19,092 bases of DNA from Candidatus Nomurabacteria bacterium. Its GTDB lineage: Bacteria; Patescibacteriota; Minisyncoccia; Phycocordibacterales; UBA5272. The position numbers and the translations under genes are program-made. How positions within the stretch are numbered: position 1 is the first letter of the stretch; each line of letters starts with the position of its first letter. Below the pieces are notes generated by a model that was not told the origin of the DNA, ran no database searches, and worked only from the letters and a program-made list of their open reading frames with translations. The stretch is from assembly GCA_003518045.1 (NCBI GenBank), contig DOZK01000035.1:1-19092 (forward strand), in the 5' to 3' direction. This document shows positions 1 through 4,727 of the stretch, piece after piece.

Positions 1-25
1 CAGAAATACCAACACTAAATGTTTA

Positions 26-196
26 TTAACCCGACAAAATAAATGAAATTACAGAGCTGACCACAACTACAGTAATGTGAGAGGGGTGTTCCCAGAGGTC
101 ACTTAGTTGTCCTATCAGTACTCCGCCGCCAATTAAAAATAAACTTATTGATCCAGATACTAATAAAATTATAATATAAATGATCTTCTTAAGCAT
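26..196 (-). CDS. Small two-helix membrane protein, hypothetical
   Basis: This is a 56-aa reading frame from ATG at 196 to TAA at 26, too short for routine ORF calling. The product starts MLKK and has two hydrophobic stretches, about residues 5-29 and 41-55, separated by a short polar loop (QLSDLWEHPSH). That pattern fits a small hairpin-like membrane protein. An extended -10 box (TG-G-TACACT, minus strand 211-203) lies 6 nt upstream of the ATG. This is the same spacing as at ligA, so the mRNA would be leaderless. No family is recognised and no function is proposed. The promoter spacing and the coherent hydrophobic pattern favour a real gene. Its short length leaves a chance hydrophobic ORF in AT-rich DNA possible. 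Confidence 0.45.
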   Translation of the reverse strand: MLKKIIYIIILLVSGSISLFLIGGGVLIGQLSDLWEHPSHITVVVVSSVISFILSG

Positions 197-202
197 AGAT
201 AT

Positions 203-211
203 AGTGTACCA
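203..211 (-). promoter_or_regulatory. Extended -10 promoter of the small membrane ORF
   Basis: The minus strand reads TG-G-TACACT, ending 6 nt before the ATG at 196. No clear -35 is seen. The expected transcript start coincides with the start codon. Confidence 0.35.
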
Positions 212-240
212 TATTACATATAAAATATTTGACTTGGATT

Positions 241-340
241 TGGGATTCGGTCACAAAATCAGTTTTGGATTACCAAAACAAAAGATTTCCCGACCCCTAT
301 TCGAATCTCCGGAAGCCACGCAGGTGGCTTCCTTTCTTTA
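241..340 (+). repeat. Degenerate tRNA-tail-like repeat remnant with hairpin
   Basis: This stretch has GGATTCGGTCA at 243-253 and, 47 nt further on, TTCGAATCTCC at 300-310. They are partly inverted copies resembling the T-arm of a tRNA-Ser gene. A perfect 9-bp hairpin follows (GGAAGCCAC 311-319, loop GCAG, GTGGCTTCC 324-332) with a T-rich tail, so it could terminate plus-strand transcription. No intact tRNA can be folded here. The apparent 97-aa ORF across 180-473 consists only of these repeats and is not called. Confidence 0.4.
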
Positions 341-403
341 TCTCTGCAGTAAACAAAAAGTAGTAAAGATACTAATCTTTACTATTTTTTGTTTATGCGG
401 AGA
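341..403. repeat. Long stem-loop joining two tRNA acceptor-end motifs
   Basis: Arms 350-370 and 375-395 form 21 pairs (one G-U) around the loop ACTA. With A348 bulged, the stem continues as TCTCTGC (341-347) pairing with GCGGAGA (397-403). These outer arms match tRNA-Ser acceptor 3' ends (TCTCCGC). Plus-strand reading gives a hairpin followed by GCGGAGAATG, which is the start of repeat copy A. Confidence 0.6.
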
Positions 404-469
404 ATGTGAGATATTCGGTCACCAAGTTGGTATTTTATTTCATAACTTTGTTATTCATAAAACACTCAA
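397..469 (+). repeat. tRNA-tail repeat, copy A
   Basis: By eye this aligns to the reverse complement of 2311-2381 at about 59 of 71 positions plus a 2-nt gap. Most differences in the core are transitions, and copy A usually carries the A or T. Its first bases (GCGGAGAATGTGAGAT) exactly match the antisense of the 3' end of the tRNA-Ser(ACU) gene at 2406-2492. The rest is a core shared with copy B. Copy A lies just upstream of the EamA promoter. Confidence 0.7.
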
Positions 470-511
470 CTAAAGAATAAATTAAAAAACCAAGTTATAT
501 GATAGTATTGC

Positions 512-520
512 TGGTATAAT
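512..520 (+). promoter_or_regulatory. Extended -10 promoter of the EamA gene
   Basis: TG-G-TATAAT ends 17 nt before the ATG at 538. It gives a leader of about 10 nt with only a weak GAGAA as possible ribosome-binding site. No good -35 hexamer is visible. Confidence 0.6.
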
Positions 521-537
521 CAACAATACTGAGAAAT

Positions 538-1431
538 ATGTCAAATAAAACTATAGGTTTTTTATCATTAACTTTAACTGCATTGATATTAGGGTCATTT
601 GGTATTTGGGTTAGAATACTCAGTACAGACCTGACGATATACCAACAAATATTTTTTAGAAATTTTATTGCATTATTAATATCCATTGCACTATTAATAC
701 TGGCAAAAAGAAAAATATCAATAAAAGATACAAGTAAAAAATACTTATTCATTTACTCAATTGCTTTCCCAGTCTCTGTTATTTGTTTTACTGTTTCAAT
801 CTTATTAACTAAAATAGCTATAACCTTGTTTGCTCTTTATGTAGGGTCAATTATCTCTTCATTTATCATTGGTACATATTTTTTTCATGAAAAAATTACT
901 ATCAATAAAATTATAAGCATAATCTTAATATTTATAGGATTAATACTTTTAACATTTCCTATATCAAATAGTAATATAAATTTAGGAATAATTTTTGGTT
1001 TACTTTCTGGTATTGCAGAGGCAATAGGTAATGCTTTTAGAAAACATTTAGGAGAAAAAATAGATAGAATATTTTTAGTTACTATAGCTATGATTAGTGG
1101 AATAATTTTATCACTAGCATTAGTGTTGATTAATCATGAGAGTTTACTATTTTTTACACAAATCTCGCTTATTAGTTGGCTTACTGGAATTATCTTTGGT
1201 ATTTTACTTTTTGTTGTATCTTATTTAACAATAGTTGGATTTCAGTATGTCGAGCTTGGTCCTGGGACACTTATATATTCTTCAGAAATTTTATTTGGAG
1301 CATTATTTGGGATTTTATTTTTTAGTGAATACTTAAATCTTAAAGAGGTTGTAGGTGGCTTATTAATCTTTTTATCAATTATGATTCCATATATAAATAC
1401 AAAATCTCCTCAACATTTAATAAAACAATAA
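538..1431 (+). CDS. EamA-family (DMT superfamily) permease
   Basis: This 297-aa protein is almost entirely hydrophobic, with about ten predicted transmembrane helices. They fall into two repeated halves of five (residues about 6-140 and 150-285), the usual length and layout of EamA/RhaT-type transporters. Recognisable features include the early GSFGIWVRI segment after helix 1, a central amphipathic loop (RKHLGEKIDR), and the second-half helix ending in YVELGPGTLIYSSEILFGA, which resembles the conserved EamA P/E-containing region. Such proteins sit in the cytoplasmic membrane and export or import small metabolites. The substrate cannot be read from sequence. The gene is monocistronic, is very AT-rich even for this window, and lies between inverted copies of a tRNA-tail repeat, which hints at acquisition as a cassette. 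Confidence 0.88.
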   Translation: MSNKTIGFLSLTLTALILGSFGIWVRILSTDLTIYQQIFFRNFIALLISIALLILAKRKISIKDTSKKYLFIYSIAFPVSVICFTVSILLTKIAITLFALYVGSIISSFIIGTYFFHEKITINKIISIILIFIGLILLTFPISNSNINLGIIFGLLSGIAEAIGNAFRKHLGEKIDRIFLVTIAMISGIILSLALVLINHESLLFFTQISLISWLTGIIFGILLFVVSYLTIVGFQYVELGPGTLIYSSEILFGALFGILFFSEYLNLKEVVGGLLIFLSIMIPYINTKSPQHLIKQ

Positions 1432-1450
1432 TTTTTTTGATAAAATTTAT

Positions 1451-1480
1451 ATAAAAAAACGACCCCAAACAGGGGTCGTT
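1451..1480 (-). terminator. Intrinsic terminator of the 107-aa gene
   Basis: AACGACCCC (1458-1466), loop AAACA and GGGGTCGTT (1472-1480) form a perfect 9-bp stem. On the minus strand a T-tract follows directly, so it terminates the 1491-1814 gene. The plus-strand side lacks a T-tract. Confidence 0.8.
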
Positions 1481-1490
1481 GAAAAGATGT

Positions 1491-1814
1491 CTAGTAATAG
1501 GAATGTGATCCAAATTGATTATGGTAACTAGTTGAACATCTTATATAAAGACAGAAATATGCGAAGCGGTGTTTCCATGGCATGCTCATTCCCACATTTG
1601 TCCATTCAGCAACTTGCTTTGCGTAGTAATCATCTAAATTAAATGGATGCGTAGGCACCCACTCTCCATCATGATACGTTACTGCATGGTAACGTCCATT
1701 ACGTAATTGAAAACCTATAAGATTTTCCTCTGGTATTGCCTCAAGGTAGGTCAAATTTTCCTCCCCAGAAACTGGGAGCACCGAATAGACCACACCTTCT
1801 TTGCCTATAAACAT
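1491..1814 (-). CDS. Hypothetical soluble 107-aa protein with strong Shine-Dalgarno and attenuator-like leader
   Basis: The ATG at 1814 is preceded on the minus strand by AAGGAGAAATTAA, a near-perfect Shine-Dalgarno at good spacing. This is striking because almost no other gene here has one. The 107-aa product has no signal peptide or membrane helix. It is rich in aromatic residues and His, with an acidic N-terminal half and a His/Tyr/Ser-rich tail (YHNQFGSHSYY) containing two Cys in FCLYIRCS. No family is recognised. By eye its base composition is clearly more GC-rich than the neighbouring permease. An intrinsic terminator follows, and a leader with competing hairpins precedes it. The gene is well supported, its function is unknown, and its expression signals suggest foreign origin or conditional expression. 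Confidence 0.75.
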   Translation of the reverse strand: MFIGKEGVVYSVLPVSGEENLTYLEAIPEENLIGFQLRNGRYHAVTYHDGEWVPTHPFNLDDYYAKQVAEWTNVGMSMPWKHRFAYFCLYIRCSTSYHNQFGSHSYY

Positions 1815-1838
1815 TTAATTTCTCCTTAGTTAAAGAAC

Positions 1839-1950
1839 AAAAACGAGCTCCCATTTGAGAGCTCGTTTTTGATGGAGAAACATTACCAAAGACCAGCCCT
1901 CAAATTAAGAGCTGATAATAACTAGTTGTATTAAATTGTGCCTTTGGTGA
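1839..1950 (-). promoter_or_regulatory. Candidate transcription attenuator/riboswitch-like leader
   Basis: This is read on the minus strand. A proximal helix ACCAAAG/CTTTGGT (1948-1942 with 1891-1885) encloses a hairpin CAGCTC/GGGCTG (1914-1909 with 1899-1894). Downstream is a perfect 12-bp terminator hairpin (1870-1859 with 1850-1839) followed by T-residues, only 24 nt before the start codon. Segment 1913-1895 can instead pair with 1863-1846, covering the terminator's 5' arm, loop and part of its 3' arm, in 18 pairs with one bulge. That gives mutually exclusive anti-terminator and terminator folds. A weak promoter (TTGCAT, 17 nt, TACAGT) is visible upstream near 1992-1964. The fold matches no riboswitch class I know. 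Confidence 0.55.
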
Positions 1951-2027
1951 CTGCATAAATAAACTGTAACAAACTATTGTTTAAGATGCAAATTGGTTTT
2001 TTGTTAATGGAAACGAAAGCAAAATTA

Positions 2028-2036
2028 TGTTAGAAT
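2028..2036 (+). promoter_or_regulatory. Extended -10 promoter of the tRNA-Ser genes
   Basis: TG-T-TAGAAT ends 24 nt upstream of the mature 5' end of the first tRNA-Ser gene. The -35 region is weak. Confidence 0.4.
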
Positions 2037-2060
2037 AAACGTCATTCTGATAACAGGAAT

Positions 2061-2150
2061 GGAGATGTGTCAGAGTGGTCTAACGTACCTCTTTGCTAAA
2101 GAGGCAGGGTCTTAAAGCCCTCGCGAGTTCGAATCTCGCCATCTCCGCCA
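2061..2150 (+). tRNA. tRNA-Ser(GCU), CCA encoded
   Basis: The fold is complete. Acceptor is GGAGATG (2061-2067) with CATCTCC (2140-2146), discriminator G2147, and an encoded CCA (2148-2150). The anticodon stem is CCTCT/AGAGG around loop TTGCTAA, giving anticodon GCU (2095-2097). A long variable arm (2105-2122) is typical of serine tRNAs. The T-arm is GCGAG-TTCGAAT-CTCGC. It decodes AGU and AGC. Unusually, its 3' strand plus CCA (2140-2155) is complementary to sequence immediately downstream (2169-2183). Confidence 0.95.
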
Positions 2151-2386
2151 AAATCGAAGCAAAGCAAAGATTTTGCGGAGATGTCAGTAATCATGTTAAA
2201 ACATGATTACGTGAGATTCGAAGCGAAAAACTGGTCTACACAATTATTTATAAAAATTGGGCTCAGTATTTTTATAAATAATTTTGTCAGTTTTTATTTA
2301 GGTCAAAACTTTGAGTGTTTTGTGAGTAACGAAGTTACGAAACAAAATACCAAAGTAATGACCGAATCTCGCCATCTCCGCAAAGT
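2140..2386. mobile_element. Palindrome-rich element with tRNA-tail terminal inverted repeats (copy B)
   Basis: Terminal repeats GATTTTGCGGAGATG (2169-2183) and CATCTCCGCAAAGTC (2372-2386) match at 13 of 15 inverted positions. They are copies of the tRNA-Ser acceptor end. The right end also carries CGAATCTCGC from the T-arm. Inside are a perfect 11-bp palindrome (2187-2197 with 2200-2210) and a perfect 16-bp inverted repeat (2242-2257 with 2268-2283). The core at 2311-2381 recurs inverted at 397-469. It encodes no plausible protein (a 69-aa frame at 2181 is repeat sequence). It looks like a small non-autonomous element, but mobility is inferred, not shown. Confidence 0.5.
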
Positions 2387-2405
2387 CTAACCGCGTTAAA
2401 AAATT

Positions 2406-2492
2406 GGAGAATTGGGTGAGTGGTTTAAACCAACGGTTTACTAAACCGTCGAGCTTTTATTAGCTCCGTGAGTTCGAATCTCACATTCTCCG
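2406..2492 (+). tRNA. tRNA-Ser with ACU anticodon, no encoded CCA
   Basis: Acceptor GGAGAAT (2406-2412) pairs with ATTCTCC (2485-2491), with discriminator G2492 followed by CAG, so CCA is not encoded. The D-arm is GGT/ACC. The anticodon stem is ACGGT/ACCGT (2433-2437, 2445-2449) around TTACTAA, with anticodon ACU at 2440-2442. A long variable arm (GAGC/GCTC, 2451-2466) and T-arm GTGAG-TTCGAAT-CTCAC complete a type II fold with the serine discriminator G73. All stems are intact, so it appears functional. A34 in a serine tRNA for AGY is highly unusual in bacteria. Confidence 0.85.
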
Positions 2493-2502
2493 CAGATTGA
2501 GT

Positions 2503-2508
2503 TATACT
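2503..2508 (+). promoter_or_regulatory. -10 box of the NUDIX gene (probable leaderless start)
   Basis: TATACT lies 7 nt before the ATG at 2516, so transcription should start at or one base before the start codon. Read-through from the tRNA gene is also possible. Confidence 0.5.
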
Positions 2509-2515
2509 GTATTTT

Positions 2516-2995
2516 ATGAAAAATTCTACACTTTTGTTTTTGGTTAAAAAAGTTGATGGGAAAATAATCGAAATATGTTTAGCGATGAAGAAAAGGGGAT
2601 TTGGTGCTGGTAGATGGAATGGCGTCGGTGGAAAAGTTGAAGATGGAGAAAGTATAGAAGAGGCAACTATTCGTGAAGCAAAAGAGGAGATTGGAATTAC
2701 AGCGAGAGAACTTCAAAAAGTTGGAGAGATTTCTTTTTCTTTTAAATTTACACCGGATTATAATCAATTGGTGCATGTATATATTACAGAAAATTGGGAA
2801 GGGGAACCGGCAGAAAGTGAAGAGATGGCACCCCACTGGTATAGTGTTGATGAAATACCTTATAAAATAATGTGGCCGGACGATATATTTTGGATACCAA
2901 AAGTTTTAAATGGAGAAAAAATAAAAGCTAGTTTTTATTTTGGAGAGAAAGATGAGATTTTGGAGCAGAAAATTGAAATAGTGAGTAGTTTGTAG
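2516..2995 (+). CDS. MTH1-like NUDIX hydrolase (8-oxo-dGTP diphosphatase type)
   Basis: This 159-aa protein has a complete Nudix box at residues 39-61 (G39, E45, R53-E54, E57-E58, G60), the Mg-binding pyrophosphohydrolase motif. Just before it, GFGAGRWNGVGGK matches the MTH1/NUDT1 signature. Near the C-terminus, M119-W-P-D-D123 matches the W117/D119/D120 nucleotide-selecting motif of human MTH1, shifted by three residues. By family knowledge it would hydrolyse oxidised purine dNTPs such as 8-oxo-dGTP to the monophosphate, keeping them out of DNA. Substrate is inferred from these motifs. It sits 23 nt after a tRNA gene with its own -10 box. The last codons and the stop lie inside a degenerate GTAGTNN heptad array (2978-3012), so the C-terminal tail may be repeat-derived. 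Confidence 0.9.
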   Translation: MKNSTLLFLVKKVDGKIIEICLAMKKRGFGAGRWNGVGGKVEDGESIEEATIREAKEEIGITARELQKVGEISFSFKFTPDYNQLVHVYITENWEGEPAESEEMAPHWYSVDEIPYKIMWPDDIFWIPKVLNGEKIKASFYFGEKDEILEQKIEIVSSL

Positions 2996-3012
2996 TAAGT
3001 AGTGGGTAGTGG
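2978..3012 (+). repeat. Degenerate heptad array (GTAGTNN) overlapping the NUDIX stop
   Basis: Consecutive 7-mers are ATAGTGA, GTAGTTT, GTAGTAA, GTAGTGG and GTAGTGG. The array spans the end of the NUDIX gene including its TAG stop. Confidence 0.55.
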
Positions 3013-3074
3013 ATGCAGGTAGACTCAGTACAAATATTCAATGAAACAATATTGTTATTCAAAAAAGATTCGAG

Positions 3075-3106
3075 GACACTGGGTTCCAACTTTCGTTGGA
3101 ATGACA
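3075..3106 (+). repeat. GACACTGG...GGAATGAC palindromic repeat P1
   Basis: GACACTGGG is followed by TTCCAAC, loop TTTC, GTTGGAA and TGACAC. This is one of nine units of this family found in the window (P1-P7, two of them pairs). It lies in non-coding DNA after the NUDIX gene. Confidence 0.7.
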
Positions 3107-3120
3107 CAAATGCGTTCAAT

Positions 3121-3148
3121 AAAAATTAAAAATTAAAAATTAAAATTT
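3121..3148 (+). repeat. Heptad array AAAAATT
   Basis: Three exact copies of AAAAATT are followed by AAAATTT with strict 7-nt period. Confidence 0.6.
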
Positions 3149-3167
3149 ATGTAACCATAAATTTTGT

Positions 3168-3176
3168 TGCTATACT
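3168..3176 (+). promoter_or_regulatory. Extended -10 promoter of the secreted-protein gene
   Basis: TG-C-TATACT. The predicted start near 3183 would give a leader of about 64 nt containing palindrome P2. Confidence 0.5.
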
Positions 3177-3183
3177 TAAAAAA

Positions 3184-3214
3184 TACTGGATTCCCGCCTC
3201 CGCGGGAATGACAG
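3184..3214 (+). repeat. Palindromic repeat P2 in the 5' leader
   Basis: ATTCCCGC (3190-3197), loop CTCC and GCGGGAAT (3202-3209) form a perfect 8-bp stem flanked by the family ends CTGG and GACA. It lies between the promoter and the start codon at 3247. Confidence 0.75.
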
Positions 3215-3246
3215 ATCCGTAAGTTTAATAATTAAATTAAAATACA

Positions 3247-3765
3247 ATGAAAAAATTAACAATAACAACAGTGCTTTTGATTGCAGGAACAGTTTTTGTA
3301 AATGCTGAAACGAATTCACAAGTACAAAAGTTACGTGAGATGGTTAAACGTCCAGTGGCACAAAAAGTGGTTGCTTCAAGTACTCGCCCTATGCCAACAC
3401 AAGATATTGAGGGAAAATCTGAAGGTATGATGCCAGTTCTTTCTACAGGAGATGATGCAATTGATGCACAAATAAAAGTTCTTGCTATAGAAATGGAGAC
3501 AAAGGTAAAATTAATTCGTGATGAATATCAGACAAAAATAAAAGCAATTATTGCCGAAAGAAAAACAAATAATGGAACATCTACTCGTATTATGCGTGCA
3601 GAAAAAGAAGACATTCGAAAGAATGTTGGAAGTAGTACAGATGAAAAGGTAAAACCTATGCCGAGACGATTCGGGGAAGTTAAAGGAGTTAGTACAGAAG
3701 GAGTTGGGCAAGATATTGGTTCACGAATGATGGGTTTCTTTAGAGGAATGTTTGGGTCGAACTAG
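3247..3765 (+). CDS. Secreted coiled-coil protein, hypothetical
   Basis: This 172-aa protein has a clear Sec signal peptide: Lys2-Lys3, a hydrophobic core about residues 4-18, and a V-N-A20 cleavage site before E21. The mature part is low-complexity, rich in Ser/Thr/Met and basic residues. It has a likely helical coiled coil at about residues 71-106 (heptad-like IDAQIKVLAIEMETKVKLIR), and a C-terminal Gly/Met/Phe segment (MMGFFRGMFG). No enzymatic motif is visible and no family is recognised. Proteins of this general type are common in CPR genomes and may be envelope-associated. It is probably monocistronic, with its own extended -10 promoter, and ends in a large hairpin shared with the convergent comF gene. 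Confidence 0.8.
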   Translation: MKKLTITTVLLIAGTVFVNAETNSQVQKLREMVKRPVAQKVVASSTRPMPTQDIEGKSEGMMPVLSTGDDAIDAQIKVLAIEMETKVKLIRDEYQTKIKAIIAERKTNNGTSTRIMRAEKEDIRKNVGSSTDEKVKPMPRRFGEVKGVSTEGVGQDIGSRMMGFFRGMFGSN

Positions 3766-3888
3766 TAGTTAGCCACTAGGGTTTAGCCAATAGTGAAATA
3801 CAAATGCAACGCGAGCGAAACCGAAGGTTTCGCTCGCGTTGCATTTGTATTTTCTAACCCCTAGTGGCTAACAACTGGGCACTAATGT
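3766..3888. terminator. Giant bidirectional hairpin built from inverted heptad arrays
   Basis: The inner stem is a perfect 27 bp (3796-3822 with 3826-3852, loop GAA). The outer stem has 14 perfect pairs (3768-3781 with 3859-3872) plus four more after one mismatch. The outer arms are period-7 arrays: TAGTTAG, CCACTAG, GGTTTAG, CCAATAG on the left, and CTAACCC, CTAGTGG, CTAACAA, CTGGGCA, CTAATGT on the right. The last of these enters the 3' end of comF. The hairpin separates two convergent genes and probably ends transcription from both sides, although it lacks a long T-tract. Confidence 0.75.
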
Positions 3889-4553
3889 GCTATCGTAATT
3901 GCTTGCACTTCCCTCGCTTTATGTTCTAATAAAATATTTCTTGCTTCGCTAATTGTTGCTCCAGTTGTTGTTACATCATCTATTAAAATTATATTTAAAT
4001 TAGAAACATCACCGATAATTTTAAAACTATGACACTGATTTTTCATGCGCTCAGCTTTATTAAAAGTTTTTACTTGGCGTTTAGTATTACGACTTCGCAC
4101 AAGTAATTTTGTATTCATTGGTATTGATAATATTTCAGATATTTCTTTTGCAATTAATTCTGATTGATTATATCCACGCATATATTTTCTAATGGTTGGC
4201 ATGGGGATGGGAATCAAAACACAGTTATTAGTTATTAGTAATTGGTTATTAGTTAATTCATTTGATTCTTGCTTCGCGTATCCTTCATCTTGTATCTTTT
4301 TCGCGAGTTCTCTCGCGAGGGGTTTTATTAAATCTTTTCTATGATAATATTTTATTGCGTGAATTATATTTTTTATTTTTTCATCTCTAAAACTAAAAAC
4401 GCTAATTATATATTGAGGTAATATGTCTATATTTTTTGGAAATGTTTTTATACATTTATCACAAATAGTTTCTCCTTCTTTTTTACAAATATAACAACAT
4501 GAGGGAAATAAATAGCCAAGTATTTTTGCTAAATAGTTTTTGATAGTCCACAT
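3882..4553 (-). CDS. comF: ComF-family phosphoribosyltransferase-like protein
   Basis: The 223-aa product has the ComF layout. An N-terminal zinc ribbon is formed by C20-x2-C23 and C31-x2-C34. A phosphoribosyltransferase fold follows, with R126-GYNQSELIA and the PRPP-binding loop at residues 188-200 (IILIDDVTTTGAT). ComF proteins are cytoplasmic competence factors thought to act after DNA uptake. In this window the gene lies next to, but opposite to, the type IV pilus locus, which fits that role. An unusual segment at residues about 99-111 (ELTNNQLLITNNC), just before the conserved VLIPIPM strand, is encoded by a degenerate heptad array (4223-4257). It looks like a repeat that entered the gene in frame. 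Length is otherwise normal. Confidence 0.92.
   Translation of the reverse strand: MWTIKNYLAKILGYLFPSCCYICKKEGETICDKCIKTFPKNIDILPQYIISVFSFRDEKIKNIIHAIKYYHRKDLIKPLARELAKKIQDEGYAKQESNELTNNQLLITNNCVLIPIPMPTIRKYMRGYNQSELIAKEISEILSIPMNTKLLVRSRNTKRQVKTFNKAERMKNQCHSFKIIGDVSNLNIILIDDVTTTGATISEARNILLEHKAREVQAITIAH
4223..4257. repeat. Heptad array inside comF
   Basis: On the plus strand: AGTTATT, AGTTATT, AGTAATT, GGTTATT, AGTTAAT with strict period 7, embedded in frame in comF. It resembles the intergenic arrays at 4600-4634 and 12231-12265. Confidence 0.65.
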
Positions 4554-4599
4554 AGATTAAGTTTAGTCTAGAAAGTTGAAAGTTCAAAAAATACTAACA

Positions 4600-4634
4600 G
4601 TTAGAAGTTAGAGGTTAGGGGTTAGAAGTTGAAA
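4600..4634 (+). repeat. Heptad array GTTAGNN, left arm of a composite element
   Basis: GTTAGAA, GTTAGAG, GTTAGGG, GTTAGAA, GTTGAAA. A weaker in-phase run (GTTTAGT, CTAGAAA, GTTGAAA, GTTCAAA) precedes it from 4561. It is roughly inverted relative to 4763-4790. Confidence 0.75.
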
Positions 4635-4650
4635 TACAAATTATAAAGAC

Positions 4651-4707
4651 CAGACACTGGACCCGCCCGCCGGCGAGGCAGGTTCCAACTTTAGTTGGAA
4701 TGACAAT
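4651..4707 (+). repeat. Palindromic repeat P3 with a nested insertion
   Basis: It begins GACACTGG and ends TTCCAAC-TTTA-GTTGGAATGACA, like P1. About 21 GC-rich bases (4661-4681) interrupt it between GACACTGG and the TTCCAAC stem. The insert is itself palindromic (CCGCC...GGCGAGG). Confidence 0.7.
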
Positions 4708-4727
4708 ACATGAGTGTTTTGTATTTT

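Noticed and set aside
243..316. Possible degenerate tRNA gene
   Set aside because: Only T-arm-like pieces are visible; no acceptor, D or anticodon arms can be folded.
180..473. 97-aa plus-strand ORF
   Set aside because: It runs through tRNA-tail repeats and a long hairpin, has no start signal, and overlaps the more plausible minus-strand small ORF.
2181..2390. 69-aa ORF between the two tRNA genes
   Set aside because: It consists of the palindromes and tRNA-tail copies of element B and has no protein-like features.
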